From Polaromonas eurypsychrophila (lineage in GTDB: Bacteria; Pseudomonadota; Gammaproteobacteria; Burkholderiales; Burkholderiaceae_C): 64,000 nt of DNA. Shown piece after piece: positions 8,438-17,251 of this stretch. The DNA lies in contig NZ_BMIG01000003.1 in NCBI RefSeq assembly GCF_014641715.1, positions 62,001-126,000 of the forward strand, read 5' to 3'. Below the pieces are notes generated by a model. That model saw only the letters and a program-made list of their open reading frames with translations. It was not told the DNA's origin and searched no databases. The position numbers were made by a program, and so were the translations under genes. Positions within the stretch are counted from its first letter, which is position 1. Every line of letters starts with the position of its first letter.

Positions 8438-10408
8438 ATGAGTAACGCAGCACTTGGCATGACCATGCTCGGCCTCATCGTGGTCGTCATCATGATGGGT
8501 TTTCCAACAGCGTTCACCCTGATGGGGCTTGGCATGCTGTTTGGCTATGTCGCTTTTTACGACCCCACAGCTTCCTGGTTGGACAACCGGATTTTCGATC
8601 TGATGGTGCAGCGTGCCTTTGGCGCGATGACCAACGAAACGCTTTTATCCATCCCGCTTTTTGTATTGATGGGTTATGTGATGGAACGCGGCGCGCTGGT
8701 GGACAAGATGTTTCACAGCGTGCAACTGGCCTTTCGCAGCGTGCCTGGCTCGCTGGCGGTCACCACACTGATCATCTGCACCTTCTGGGGCATTGCCAGC
8801 GGCCTGGTCGGTGCTGTGGTGGTGCTGATGGGTGTGATCGCGATGCGGCCCATGCTCAATGCGGGGTATGACACGCGCCTGGCGGCTGGGGTAATTACCG
8901 CCGGCGGCACCTTGGGCATTTTGATCCCGCCGTCGGTAATGATCATTGTGTATGCCGCCGTGGCCGGCCAGTCGGTGGTCAAGCTGTATGCCGCGGCCAT
9001 GTTTCCCGGCTTCTTCCTGGCGTTTCTGTACCTGGTCTACATCATTGGCTGGGTGCTGATCAACCCGAAGATCGCACCCCGGCTTCCGCCCGAGCAGCAA
9101 CAGGTTCCGGTGCCGCCCTGGTTGAGCCATCTCTCCAACGCCTACTCGCGCCGCATGCTGCCGGCCCTCGCCAGCGCGGTAGCCATGCCGGGCAAGGCGC
9201 TGCAGGCCAGTGTGGACGGCATGCGCATCACCTGGGGACTGCTTCTGCGCAGCCTGGTGACGGCGCTGGTGCCGCTGGCGCTGGCGGCAGGGACCCTGGG
9301 CGCGGTCTGGTGGTACGTGGTGATTCACTCCCAGGAAGACAACAACGCGAACATGGCCGCCCAGGTCACGCAGCCAGCCAGAGCGGGTGTCGATGTGGCG
9401 GCCCCCCCCCCCGGTACTGGCCTGGCAGAACCTGCTGCAAGCGGCGTACAAGAGCCGCCGGCGGCTTCTGTCGGTTTGCAGGAGCCCCCTGCCGAAGGCG
9501 GCCTCAAGGAGCTGTCCAGTGACGGCGGACTGGAGGCTCCCCCCGGGGCGGCGGATGTTCAGACTCCTGCCGGCGGCAAGGAGGGTGGCGAGACGGCCAT
9601 GCAGCAATTGGGCGACCCGAGCGCGCCGGCACCGCAGACTGCATCTGTACCCGAGGCGTTTTACACCGGCTTCTGGATCGCCTGCGGCCTGACGCTTCTG
9701 CTGCTCGCCTGGTATTACTGGCGCTTCGACGCCGAGCAGTTTGAAATCCTCCGGATGCTGGTGTCCTCCGTTATGCCACTGACCCTGTTGACGCTGATGG
9801 TGCTGGCAGTCATTTTGTTTGGCCTGACCACTGCCACCGAATCTGCTGCTGTCGGGGCGGCCGGCGCCTTCCTGATGGCCTGGCATGCGCGCACCCTTAA
9901 CTTCCAGCGCATCAAGGAAGCCGTGTTCCTGACCGCCAAGACCACCTCCATGGTGTGCTGGCTGTTTGTCGGCTCGGCCCTCTTTTCGGCGGTGTTTGCC
10001 CTGCTGGGTGGTCAGCGCGTGGTGGAAGAATGGGTACTGTCGATGGACCTGTCGCCACTGCAGTTTTTGCTGCTGTCGCAGGCCATCATCTTCATCCTCG
10101 GCTGGCCGCTGGAGTGGACCGAGATCCTGGTGATTTTTGTGCCGATCTTCCTGCCGCTGCTGGCGCATTTCCAGATAGACCCCATCCTGTGGGGCGTGCT
10201 GGTCTTCGTCAACCTGCAGGCGGCCTTCCTGTCGCCGCCGGTGGCCATGTCGGCCTTCTACCTGAAAGGGGTGTCTCCGGCGCATGTGACGATCAACCAG
10301 ATTTTCGCGGGCATGATGCCCTACATGCTGATCGTGATCCTGTGCATGGTGTTCATGTACATCTGGCCGGGTTTGACACTGTGGCTGCCGAAATACCTGT
10401 ACGGCTGA
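8438..10408 (+). CDS. TRAP transporter large permease (DctM family) with long low-complexity insert
   Basis: A 656-aa DctM protein, about 220 residues longer than the common ~430-aa form. Residues 1-200 and 420-656 hold the transmembrane helices that make up the Na+-coupled transporter. Between them, about residues 300-400, lies a hydrophilic Ala/Pro/Gly/Glu-rich stretch with degenerate repeats (GVQEPPA, GLQEPPAEGGL, GGLEAPPGA). Hydrophobic segments flank this insert. It is encoded across a run of 11 cytosines (9402-9412). Longer DctM proteins are known in related bacteria, but I do not recognise this insert. The reading frame is intact. A strong terminator follows at 10441. Confidence 0.88.
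   Translation: MSNAALGMTMLGLIVVVIMMGFPTAFTLMGLGMLFGYVAFYDPTASWLDNRIFDLMVQRAFGAMTNETLLSIPLFVLMGYVMERGALVDKMFHSVQLAFRSVPGSLAVTTLIICTFWGIASGLVGAVVVLMGVIAMRPMLNAGYDTRLAAGVITAGGTLGILIPPSVMIIVYAAVAGQSVVKLYAAAMFPGFFLAFLYLVYIIGWVLINPKIAPRLPPEQQQVPVPPWLSHLSNAYSRRMLPALASAVAMPGKALQASVDGMRITWGLLLRSLVTALVPLALAAGTLGAVWWYVVIHSQEDNNANMAAQVTQPARAGVDVAAPPPGTGLAEPAASGVQEPPAASVGLQEPPAEGGLKELSSDGGLEAPPGAADVQTPAGGKEGGETAMQQLGDPSAPAPQTASVPEAFYTGFWIACGLTLLLLAWYYWRFDAEQFEILRMLVSSVMPLTLLTLMVLAVILFGLTTATESAAVGAAGAFLMAWHARTLNFQRIKEAVFLTAKTTSMVCWLFVGSALFSAVFALLGGQRVVEEWVLSMDLSPLQFLLLSQAIIFILGWPLEWTEILVIFVPIFLPLLAHFQIDPILWGVLVFVNLQAAFLSPPVAMSAFYLKGVSPAHVTINQIFAGMMPYMLIVILCMVFMYIWPGLTLWLPKYLYG
9402..9412 (+). repeat. Homopolymeric C11 tract inside the large permease gene
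   Basis: Eleven consecutive cytosines encode Ala-Pro-Pro-Pro (gcc ccc ccc ccc) in the low-complexity insert. A one-base slip would frameshift the permease and remove its second half. Confidence 0.8.
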
Positions 10409-10440
10409 TCAAGCGGGCCAAAATGGCCTTGAACCTTCTC

Positions 10441-10466
10441 AAGGGGCGCGCAAGCGCCCCTTTTTT
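10441..10466 (+). terminator. Rho-independent terminator of the TRAP operon
   Basis: The stem GGGGCGC/GCGCCCC with a GCAA loop is followed by TTTTTT, 32 bp after the permease stop. Confidence 0.9.
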
Positions 10467-10482
10467 GTTGGAAAAGCAGTAA

Positions 10483-10508
10483 GATTGACGTTTACGTAAA
10501 CGTCAATC
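10483..10508. promoter_or_regulatory. Perfect 26-bp palindrome, LiuR-like operator, upstream of ppk2-icmF
   Basis: The palindrome is GATTGACG-TTTACGTAAA-CGTCAATC, centred at 10495/10496, and ends 28 bp before the ppk2 start. Its core TTTACGTAAACGT resembles the binding motif I recall for LiuR, a MerR-family regulator of branched-chain amino acid and acyl-CoA catabolism. The downstream icmF gene fits that regulon. The regulator itself is not in the window. Confidence 0.6.
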
Positions 10509-10536
10509 AAATGCAGGCAGCCTACAGGAGACATGC

Positions 10537-11379
10537 ATGGCGAACAAGAGCTCAGCCGCCCACACGCTTGCGAACTGGCAAGCTCCTGCGGGGAAAAGTG
10601 CTTCCCGGTTTTCCCTGGCCCGGCTGGATCCTGCTGCCAAGCCCTGGTCTTCTGGCGACAAGGAGAGCGACAAGGCTGCAGTCGATGCGCTGGCGATGGA
10701 GCTGGACGCCCTGCAGGACCTGTTTTATGCCGACAGGCGCTTCAAACTTCTGGTGGTGCTGCAGGGCACCGACACGTCGGGCAAAGACGGCACGGTACGC
10801 AGTGTGTTCAGCCGTACCAGCCCGCTGGGTGTGCACACCCTGGGCTGGAAAGCACCCAGCGAGGACGAAAAGGCTCACGACTACCTCTGGCGCATCCACA
10901 AAGTGATGCCGGGTGCGGGCGAAGCCATGATTTTCAACCGCAGCCACTATGAAGATGTGCTGGTGCCCGTTGTCAATCAATGGATCACGCCCGAGCAAAC
11001 CCGGCAGCGGTACCAGCACATCAATGACTTCGAACGCCTGCTCAGCGATACCGGCACCGTGATCCTGAAATTCATGCTGCATATCGGGTTTGAAGAGCAA
11101 CGCGGACGCCTGCAGGAGCGTATCAACGACCCGACCAAGCACTGGAAGTTCAGCATGGGCGACCTGGCGGTGCGCAAGCAGTGGGATGACTACCAGAAGG
11201 CCTATGAGGCTTTGCTGCGCGCCACCAGTACGCCGTACGCCCCCTGGACCATCGTGCCTGCCAATTCCAAGACACACCGCAACCTGATGATTGCCACTGT
11301 GGTGCGCGACACCCTGAAAAAACTCAAGCTGCGTTATCCCCCCAGCGATCCCGCGCTCCAGGGCCTGGTGATCACCTGA
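10537..11379 (+). CDS. ppk2: Polyphosphate kinase 2 family protein
   Basis: A 280-aa PPK2. It has the Walker A motif [10 protein letters not shown] (77-86), a Walker B-type segment [10 protein letters not shown] (about 131-140) and the lid region [15 protein letters not shown] (about 183-197). The family transfers phosphate between polyphosphate and nucleotides. The single-domain length fits classes I-III, and I would not call the nucleotide preference. The start is preceded by CAGGAGA and lies just after a LiuR-like palindrome. The icmF gene starts 25 bp after the stop without a terminator, so the two are probably cotranscribed. That pairing is unusual, since IcmF needs GTP for its chaperone domain. 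Confidence 0.88.
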   Translation: MANKSSAAHTLANWQAPAGKSASRFSLARLDPAAKPWSSGDKESDKAAVDALAMELDALQDLFYADRRFKLLVVLQGTDTSGKDGTVRSVFSRTSPLGVHTLGWKAPSEDEKAHDYLWRIHKVMPGAGEAMIFNRSHYEDVLVPVVNQWITPEQTRQRYQHINDFERLLSDTGTVILKFMLHIGFEEQRGRLQERINDPTKHWKFSMGDLAVRKQWDDYQKAYEALLRATSTPYAPWTIVPANSKTHRNLMIATVVRDTLKKLKLRYPPSDPALQGLVIT

Positions 11380-11404
11380 AAAAATCCACGCGAAAGATCC
11401 CGCC

Positions 11405-14400
11405 ATGACCGACCTCTCCGCCGAATACAAGGCTCTTGCCAACTACCGTCCCACGCACAAGGTGCGTTTTGTCACCGCCGCCTCGCTGTTTGACGGGCAT
11501 GACGCGGCCATTAACATCATGCGGCGCATCTTGCAGGGCATGGGCGCCGAGGTGATTCACCTGGGCCACAACCGCAGCGTCGACGAAGTCGTGACCGCCG
11601 CGCTGCAGGAAGACGCGCAGGGCATTGCCATCAGCTCCTACCAGGGCGGCCATGTCGAGTATTTCAAGTACATGGTGGACCTGCTCAAAAGCCGCGGCGG
11701 CGAGCACATCCAGGTCTTTGGGGGTGGCGGCGGCGTGATCGTGCCGCCTGAAATCCGCGAACTGCAGGCCTACGGCGTGACCCGCATCTACAGCCCCGAA
11801 GACGGCCAGAAAATGGGCCTGGCCGGCATGATCGGCGAGATGGTCATGCGCTGCGACAAGGACCTGACCGGTTTCGCCCCAGCGAACATTCAGGCGATTG
11901 AAGGCCATGGCGAGCTGGCCTGGCGGGCGCTGGCCCAGCTCATCACCGCCCTTGAAAACGACAAAGCCGAGCTCGCGCTGCTCGAGGCCGTAAGGACACA
12001 AGCCGCCACCAAAAAAATACCGGTACTGGGCATCACCGGCACCGGCGGTGCTGGCAAGTCATCGCTCACCGACGAGTTGATACGCCGCCTTCGGCTGGAC
12101 CAGAACGACCAGTTGCGCATAGCCATCATCAGCATTGACCCTTCTCGCCGTAAAAGCGGTGGCGCCTTGCTCGGCGACCGGATTCGCATGAACGCCATCA
12201 ATCCATGGGCTGGCGGACAACGCGTGTTTATGCGATCACTGGCTACCCGCGACTTCGGCTCAGAAATCAGCAAGGCCCTGCCCGACGTGATCGCCGCCTG
12301 CAAGGTCGCAGGCTTCGATTTGATCGTGGTCGAGACCTCGGGCATCGGCCAGGGCGATGCCGCCATCGTGCCACATGTGGACGTGCCCATGTACGTAATG
12401 ACACCCGAGTTCGGTGCGGCCAGCCAGCTCGAAAAAATCGACATGCTGGACTTCGCAGAATTTATCGCGATCAACAAGTTCGACCGCAAGGGGTCGCTCG
12501 ACGCCCTGCGCGATGTGGCCAAGCAAGTGCAACGCAACAAGGAGGCCTGGACCACACCGGCCGACCAGATGCCGGTCTTCGGCACCATGGCGGCCCGCTT
12601 CAACGACGACGGCGTCACCGCGCTGTACCAGGCACTCAAGCCGCGCCTGGCCGGGCTCGGCCTGAAGCTGTCCGAAGGCACCCTGCCACACGCCGATGTG
12701 CGCCACAGCACCAACCAGACACCGGTGGTGCCGGCGGCCCGCACGCGTTACCTGGCCGAGATCAGTGACACGGTGCGCGGCTACAAAAAACGCGCCCGCG
12801 CCCAGGCCCAGCTCGCGCGCGAGGTGCAGCAGCTCAAAGCCGCTGCCGCCATGCTCAAGATCGACAAACCGGGCCGGGCACCGGCCGCCGAGGCGGCGCT
12901 GGACCTCGCAGGCCACCGCAAGGCCCGCATGGATGGTGACGCCCGCGCCCTGCTGGTCCAGTGGCCCGACATGCAGGCCGCCTATGCGGGCGATGAATAC
13001 GTGGTGAAAATCCGCGACAAGGAAATCCGCACGGCATTGACAACAAAATCGCTGTCGGGCACCACCATCCGCAAGGTGGCGCTGCCGCAATACGAAGATC
13101 ACGGCGAAATCCTCAAGTGGCTGATGCTGGACAACGTGCCGGGCAGCTACCCCTACACCGCTGGCACCTTCGCCTTCAAACGCGAGGGCGAGGACCCGAC
13201 GCGCATGTTTGCCGGAGAAGGCGACGCCTTCCGTACCAATACCCGTTTCAAGCTGCTGTCCGAAGGCATGGCCGCCAAGCGCCTGTCCACCGCATTTGAT
13301 TCGGTCACGCTGTACGGCAACGACCCGGCCCTGCGCCCCGACATCTACGGCAAGGTCGGAAACTCGGGCGTGTCCATCGCCACGCTGGACGACATGAAGG
13401 TGCTGTACGACGGCTTTGATCTGTGCAATCCGAGTACCTCAGTGTCCATGACCATCAACGGTCCGGCGCCGACGATTCTTGCGATGTTCATGAACACCGC
13501 CATCGACCAGAACATTGGCAAGTTCAAAAAGGACAACGGCCGCGACCCGACGCCGACCGAGCTAGAGAAAATCCGCGAATGGGTGCAGGAGAACGTACGC
13601 GGCACGGTGCAAGCCGACATCCTGAAAGAAGATCAGGGCCAGAACACCTGCATTTTCTCAACCGAGTTCAGCCTGAAAGTGATGGGCGACATCGCCCAGT
13701 ACTTCGTGCACCACAAGGTGCGCAATTTTTACAGCGTCTCCATCAGCGGCTATCACATCGCTGAAGCCGGTGCGAATCCGATCTCACAATTGGCTTTCAC
13801 GCTGTCCAACGGCTTCACTTTCGTCGAAGCTTATCTGGCGCGCGGCATGCACATCGACGACTTCGCGCCCAATCTGAGCTTTTTCTTCAGCAACGGCATG
13901 GACCCTGAATATACCGTGATGGGTCGCGTTGCGCGCCGCATCTGGGCCGTGGCCATGAAAGAGAAATACGGCGCCAACGAACGCAGCCAGAAGCTCAAGT
14001 ACCACATCCAGACCTCGGGCCGCAGCCTGCACGCGCAGGAGATCCAGTTCAACGACATCCGCACCACGCTGCAGGCGCTGATTGCGATTTACGACAACTG
14101 CAACAGCCTGCATACCAACGCGTTTGACGAAGCCATCACCACGCCGACCGAGGAATCGGTGCGCCGCGCGATGGCGATCCAGCTCATCATCAACCGCGAG
14201 TGGGGCCTGGCAAAAAACGAGAACCCCTCACAAGGCGCCTTCATCATCGAGGAGCTGACCGAATTGCTGGAGGAAGCCGTGTTGCTGGAGTTCGAACGTA
14301 TCGCCGAGCGCGGCGGCGTGCTGGGTGCGATGGAAACCGGCTACCAGCGCGGCCGCATCCAGGACGAGTCCATGCATTACGAGATGCTCAAACACACGGG

Positions 14401-14698
14401 AGGGCTGCCCATCATCGGCGTCAACACCTTCCGCAACCCGCATGGCGACGCGGTGCAGGACAAGCTGGAACTGGCGCGTTCGACCGACGCGGAAAAGCAG
14501 AACCAGCTCAAACGCCTGAATGAATTCCACGCCCAACATGCTGCCGAATCCCCGGCCATGCTCAAGCGCCTGCAGCAGGCGGTGATCGCCAATGCCAATG
14601 TGTTCGAAGTGCTGATGGACGCGGTACGTATCTGCTCGTTGGGGCAGATCACCAATGCGCTGTTTGAGGTCGGTGGGCAGTATCGGCGGAACATGTAA
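11405..14698 (+). CDS. icmF: Fused isobutyryl-CoA mutase IcmF (B12-dependent acyl-CoA mutase with GTPase chaperone)
   Basis: A 1097-aa protein in the IcmF order. Residues 1-150 are the cobalamin-binding domain with the base-off ligand motif [10 protein letters not shown] (His32). Residues 200-520 are a MeaB-like GTPase with P-loop GTGGAGKSS (about 211-219) and the segment [17 protein letters not shown]. Residues 550-1097 are the substrate-binding mutase barrel. The protein interconverts isobutyryl-CoA and n-butyryl-CoA (some members act on isovaleryl/pivalyl-CoA) and repairs its own cofactor. No B12 riboswitch fits in the 25-bp gap to ppk2. The upstream palindrome suggests control with branched-chain acid catabolism. 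The length matches the family and no truncation is seen. Confidence 0.95.
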   Translation: MTDLSAEYKALANYRPTHKVRFVTAASLFDGHDAAINIMRRILQGMGAEVIHLGHNRSVDEVVTAALQEDAQGIAISSYQGGHVEYFKYMVDLLKSRGGEHIQVFGGGGGVIVPPEIRELQAYGVTRIYSPEDGQKMGLAGMIGEMVMRCDKDLTGFAPANIQAIEGHGELAWRALAQLITALENDKAELALLEAVRTQAATKKIPVLGITGTGGAGKSSLTDELIRRLRLDQNDQLRIAIISIDPSRRKSGGALLGDRIRMNAINPWAGGQRVFMRSLATRDFGSEISKALPDVIAACKVAGFDLIVVETSGIGQGDAAIVPHVDVPMYVMTPEFGAASQLEKIDMLDFAEFIAINKFDRKGSLDALRDVAKQVQRNKEAWTTPADQMPVFGTMAARFNDDGVTALYQALKPRLAGLGLKLSEGTLPHADVRHSTNQTPVVPAARTRYLAEISDTVRGYKKRARAQAQLAREVQQLKAAAAMLKIDKPGRAPAAEAALDLAGHRKARMDGDARALLVQWPDMQAAYAGDEYVVKIRDKEIRTALTTKSLSGTTIRKVALPQYEDHGEILKWLMLDNVPGSYPYTAGTFAFKREGEDPTRMFAGEGDAFRTNTRFKLLSEGMAAKRLSTAFDSVTLYGNDPALRPDIYGKVGNSGVSIATLDDMKVLYDGFDLCNPSTSVSMTINGPAPTILAMFMNTAIDQNIGKFKKDNGRDPTPTELEKIREWVQENVRGTVQADILKEDQGQNTCIFSTEFSLKVMGDIAQYFVHHKVRNFYSVSISGYHIAEAGANPISQLAFTLSNGFTFVEAYLARGMHIDDFAPNLSFFFSNGMDPEYTVMGRVARRIWAVAMKEKYGANERSQKLKYHIQTSGRSLHAQEIQFNDIRTTLQALIAIYDNCNSLHTNAFDEAITTPTEESVRRAMAIQLIINREWGLAKNENPSQGAFIIEELTELLEEAVLLEFERIAERGGVLGAMETGYQRGRIQDESMHYEMLKHTGGLPIIGVNTFRNPHGDAVQDKLELARSTDAEKQNQLKRLNEFHAQHAAESPAMLKRLQQAVIANANVFEVLMDAVRICSLGQITNALFEVGGQYRRNM

Positions 14699-14700
14699 TT

Positions 14701-14750
14701 TGCTATTTATTTGATAGCTGGTGGCGCTTGCCAGATATGGGCTAGAGATA
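14701..14750 (+). repeat. Dispersed short repeat, family A, copy 2
   Basis: GCTATTTATTTGATAGCTGG, then GCGCTTGCC and ATATGGGCTAGAG. It begins 2 bp after the icmF stop. Confidence 0.65.
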
Positions 14751-15312
14751 CTTTTTTCTCATAGAAAGCGATTTATAGCTTAAACACCTCTCGCGGCATC
14801 TCGCTGCGTCCGTGGTCCTTACTGGACAGTAGGTCTGACTCCCCACTCCCACCCCTAGCCCCTCCCTCGCCCCGCTGGGCGATGGAGGGGGACTTCATTT
14901 GGCCGCGTGCGCTGCACTCGCGTGCAAACATGACCGACTGTTGGGATTCCCGCAGAAGAAGCGCTGCGCGCTTCTTCTGCTCCGGATGTTTGTCCCCCGC
15001 ATTGATTTATTCCCCACCCGTCGGGCTGGGCCGAGGAGCGCAGCCGAAAACGGATCAGGGCGAGCGATTGTCTGAGGCGCTAGCCGAGTTCGAGCTCGAC
15101 CCCGTTTTCGGCGAGCACCGCAGGTTGCCTGGAGCGAAGCGGAAGGACCCGGACCATCGGGACGCCTTCTCTTTGCTTACTTTCTCTTGGCGAAGCAAGA
15201 GAAAGTGAGTCGCCGGCCGGGGCGAGACCCGGCTTGTTGGCGCCCTGCGGAATACGAGGAAGCAATAGATGAATTCTGGATCAAGTCCAGGATGACAAAT
15301 CCATTCTCGCCA
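14751..15312. other. Gene-free region with three inverted repeats
   Basis: Nothing here looks coding. There are three clear inverted repeats. GCAGAAGAAGCGC/GCGCTTCTTCTGC spans 14952-14980 with a 3-nt loop. CCGAAAACGG/CCGTTTTCGG has arms at 15044-15053 and 15102-15111. ACTTTCTCTTG/CAAGAGAAAGT spans 15179-15206 with a 6-nt loop. The last one, with its flank TTTGCTTACTTTCTCTTGG, resembles a dispersed repeat I recall from many beta- and gammaproteobacterial genomes. The whole stretch looks like a composite repeat island. Confidence 0.6.
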
Positions 15313-16038
15313 TCAAGTGAGTGCCGCCGCGAGCAAGGCCAATCCCGACATCAATAACAACCCATCCAGCACATACCCATGCGCAGCAGCGCTCATGCTC
15401 AGCACCAGCGCCTTACCTGCAAAAGTCCCCGCCATCAGGGATAAACCGACGATCAGCCCCTGCAGCAACACGTCAGCGGGCAAGGCGCCGAACTCGCGGA
15501 AGGTCACCACCTTGCTGATGTAGATGAACAACGAACTGGCGGCTTCGGTCGCCAAAAAAGCGCCCTTGACCAGGCCATAGGCCAGAAACACCGGCACGCT
15601 GAGCGGTCCGGTGGACAACACGATGCCGGTGAGAAAGCCGATGACCGCGCCGGCCAGCGCGAGCTGCCATAGGGTGGTCTTCCACTGCAGGCGCGCCAGC
15701 AGGTGCCGGACCGGAATCATCGCCAGAAAAAAAATACCCAGCGATATCTCGATGACGTGAGGTGGAAATGCCAGCAGCGTGCGTGCGCCCAGGGCCGCTG
15801 CCGGCACACCGGTGACGGCATAAGAAGCAACCGCCTTCCAGTCAACCTCGCGCCACCAGACCAGCACACGCGACAAATTGGCCATCACCGCCGCGATGGC
15901 CATGATGGGCACCGCCTGCTTCGGCCCGAAGTTATGCACCAGCACCGGCAGCAACAGAATCGACGAACCAGTGCCGATGACACCGCTCAGAAAGCCAGCG
16001 GCAAAGCCGGCGAGCAGGACAAAGGTGTAAGCGGCCAC
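15313..16038 (-). CDS. TauE/SafE-family membrane permease (TSUP)
   Basis: A 241-aa protein made almost entirely of hydrophobic segments (seven to eight predicted). It has the family's N-terminal glycine-rich signature AAGFLSGVIGTGSSILLLP and a second copy of the fold, AGAVIGFLTGIVLSTG, around residue 130. TSUP proteins move sulfite, sulfonates, sulfoacetate or other organic anions. No sulfur-metabolism gene is adjacent (the MBL-rhodanese gene is 9 kb away), so the substrate is open. Confidence 0.85.
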   Translation of the reverse strand: MAAYTFVLLAGFAAGFLSGVIGTGSSILLLPVLVHNFGPKQAVPIMAIAAVMANLSRVLVWWREVDWKAVASYAVTGVPAAALGARTLLAFPPHVIEISLGIFFLAMIPVRHLLARLQWKTTLWQLALAGAVIGFLTGIVLSTGPLSVPVFLAYGLVKGAFLATEAASSLFIYISKVVTFREFGALPADVLLQGLIVGLSLMAGTFAGKALVLSMSAAAHGYVLDGLLLMSGLALLAAALT

Positions 16039-16063
16039 GGCCTCAGACCCGCCCTGCCGGCGT

Positions 16064-16097
16064 GCAGCAAAAAGCCCCGCGGGGCGAGGCTTGCTGC
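16064..16097 (-). terminator. Terminator-like hairpin for the small minus-strand gene
   Basis: On the minus strand the palindrome GCCCCGCGGGGC is followed by TTTTT, and outer arms GCAGCAA/TTGCTGC add a second stem layer. It lies 50 bp beyond the stop of the 54-aa gene. Confidence 0.55.
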
Positions 16098-16146
16098 AAA
16101 TACACCCCCATCAGTGAATCACGATGGAAGTGGGGCGCCTGAGGGC

Positions 16147-16311
16147 TTAACCGCCTTTGTGCGGGCGCTTGCCGGGGTTCTTTTTGCTGCGGGTCCAGCT
16201 GCCGCGCTCAAGGCTGATCTTCTGGCCACGGCCGGCGGTGCGGGTCATGCCGGGTGCAGGAACGGGTTTGGGGGCACAGATGTCGGCTTCGACACGGATT
16301 CTTTTGGGCAT
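16147..16311 (-). CDS. Small basic hypothetical protein, 54 aa
   Basis: The frame encodes 54 residues beginning MPKRIRVEAD and ending in the basic tail KKNPGKRPHKGG. The segment TAGRGQKISLERGSW sits in the middle. It has a purine-rich GGAG upstream of the ATG and a terminator-like hairpin downstream. I do not recognise a family. Its high Lys/Arg content suggests nucleic-acid or ribosome association, but that is inference. There is no signal peptide. Confidence 0.55.
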   Translation of the reverse strand: MPKRIRVEADICAPKPVPAPGMTRTAGRGQKISLERGSWTRSKKNPGKRPHKGG

Positions 16312-16412
16312 GGAGGGCTCCGGGTTGGAAAAATGGCAGAACCCGTTATTTTAAGCCACCGGGACGGCGGCTGGGCCCGGGCCCGATTCGGCCCGTCCGC
16401 CCGCGCTGAAAT

Positions 16413-17246
16413 TCAGATCATTTCCAGTGCCGACGACCCCGTCGGTGGCGGGAACAGCGCGTCGAGTTCGGCCTGTTGTGCGACATCCAGCACGAGGCCT
16501 GCGGCAGCGACGTTGCCGCGCAGGCGCTGCGGATCGCTGGTCTTGGGGAGGGCGATCACGTCGCCCTGCCCCAAGAGCCAGGCCAGCGCCGCCTGGCCCG
16601 AAGTCATGCCCTGGCGCTGCGCAAAAGCTGCGAGCCCACGGTGGCGCAGCAAACGCGCCTGCTCCATCGGCGAATAGGCCATCACCGGCAGCCGGCGCTC
16701 GCGCATCCAGGGCTGCAGGTCCCATTCGATGCCGCGGCGCGACAGGTTGTAGAGCAACTGGTTGGTCTGCACATCGCGCCCGCCGGGCAAAGACCACAAC
16801 TCCTGCATGTCGGCCAGATCGAGGTTGCTCACGCCGTAGTGGCGGATCTTGCCGGCCTGCTGCAGCGCCACCAGCCCCGCCAGCGTCTGGGTCAACGGCA
16901 CCGATCCGCGCCAGTGCAGCAGGTAGAGGTCGATGCGGTCGGTCTTCAGGCGGCGCAGGCTGCGCTCACAGGCGGCGACCACGCCGGCCGCCGACGCATT
17001 GTGCGGATATACCTTGCTGACCACAAAGGCGTTGTCACGCCGACCCTGCAGGGCCTCACCAACGAGTTCTTCCGCCAGGCCCTCACCGTACATTTCTGCA
17101 GTGTCGATCAGGCTGCAACCGAGTTCGAGCCCCAACTGGAGGGTAGCGATCTCCTGCGCACGCAAGGCCGGCGCCTCACCCATGCGCCAGGTGCCCATGC
17201 CCAGCGCGGGGACAGCTTCACCGGAGGGCAAGCGCACGGTTTTCAT
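16413..17246 (-). CDS. Aldo/keto reductase
   Basis: A 277-aa TIM-barrel oxidoreductase. The catalytic tetrad is complete: Asp48 and Tyr53 in DTAEMYGEG, Lys78 in VSKVYPHN and His111 in LLHWRG. The NADPH-binding C-terminal segment IALPKTSDPQRLRGN is present (about 235-249). The family reduces aldehydes and ketones with NADPH. The gene ends 5 bp from the unknown gene to its right, which runs in the same direction, so they may be cotranscribed. The physiological substrate is unknown. Confidence 0.9.
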   Translation of the reverse strand: MKTVRLPSGEAVPALGMGTWRMGEAPALRAQEIATLQLGLELGCSLIDTAEMYGEGLAEELVGEALQGRRDNAFVVSKVYPHNASAAGVVAACERSLRRLKTDRIDLYLLHWRGSVPLTQTLAGLVALQQAGKIRHYGVSNLDLADMQELWSLPGGRDVQTNQLLYNLSRRGIEWDLQPWMRERRLPVMAYSPMEQARLLRHRGLAAFAQRQGMTSGQAALAWLLGQGDVIALPKTSDPQRLRGNVAAAGLVLDVAQQAELDALFPPPTGSSALEMI

Positions 17247-17251
17247 GTCAA

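Noticed and set aside
8645..10285. Minus-strand open frame of 546 codons opposite the TRAP large permease
   Set aside because: Composition is shadow-like (Arg, His, Gln), there is no start signal, and the plus-strand permease is certain.
11380..11404. Cobalamin riboswitch for icmF
   Set aside because: Only 25 bp separate ppk2 and icmF, and the ppk2 leader is filled by the palindrome; no B12-box sequence is seen.
16413..17246. Aldo/keto reductase as part of the nicotinate pathway (reducing 2-formylglutarate)
   Set aside because: It lies outside the colinear run, beyond gcdR and on its own transcript. The E. barkeri enzyme for that reduction belongs to a different family.
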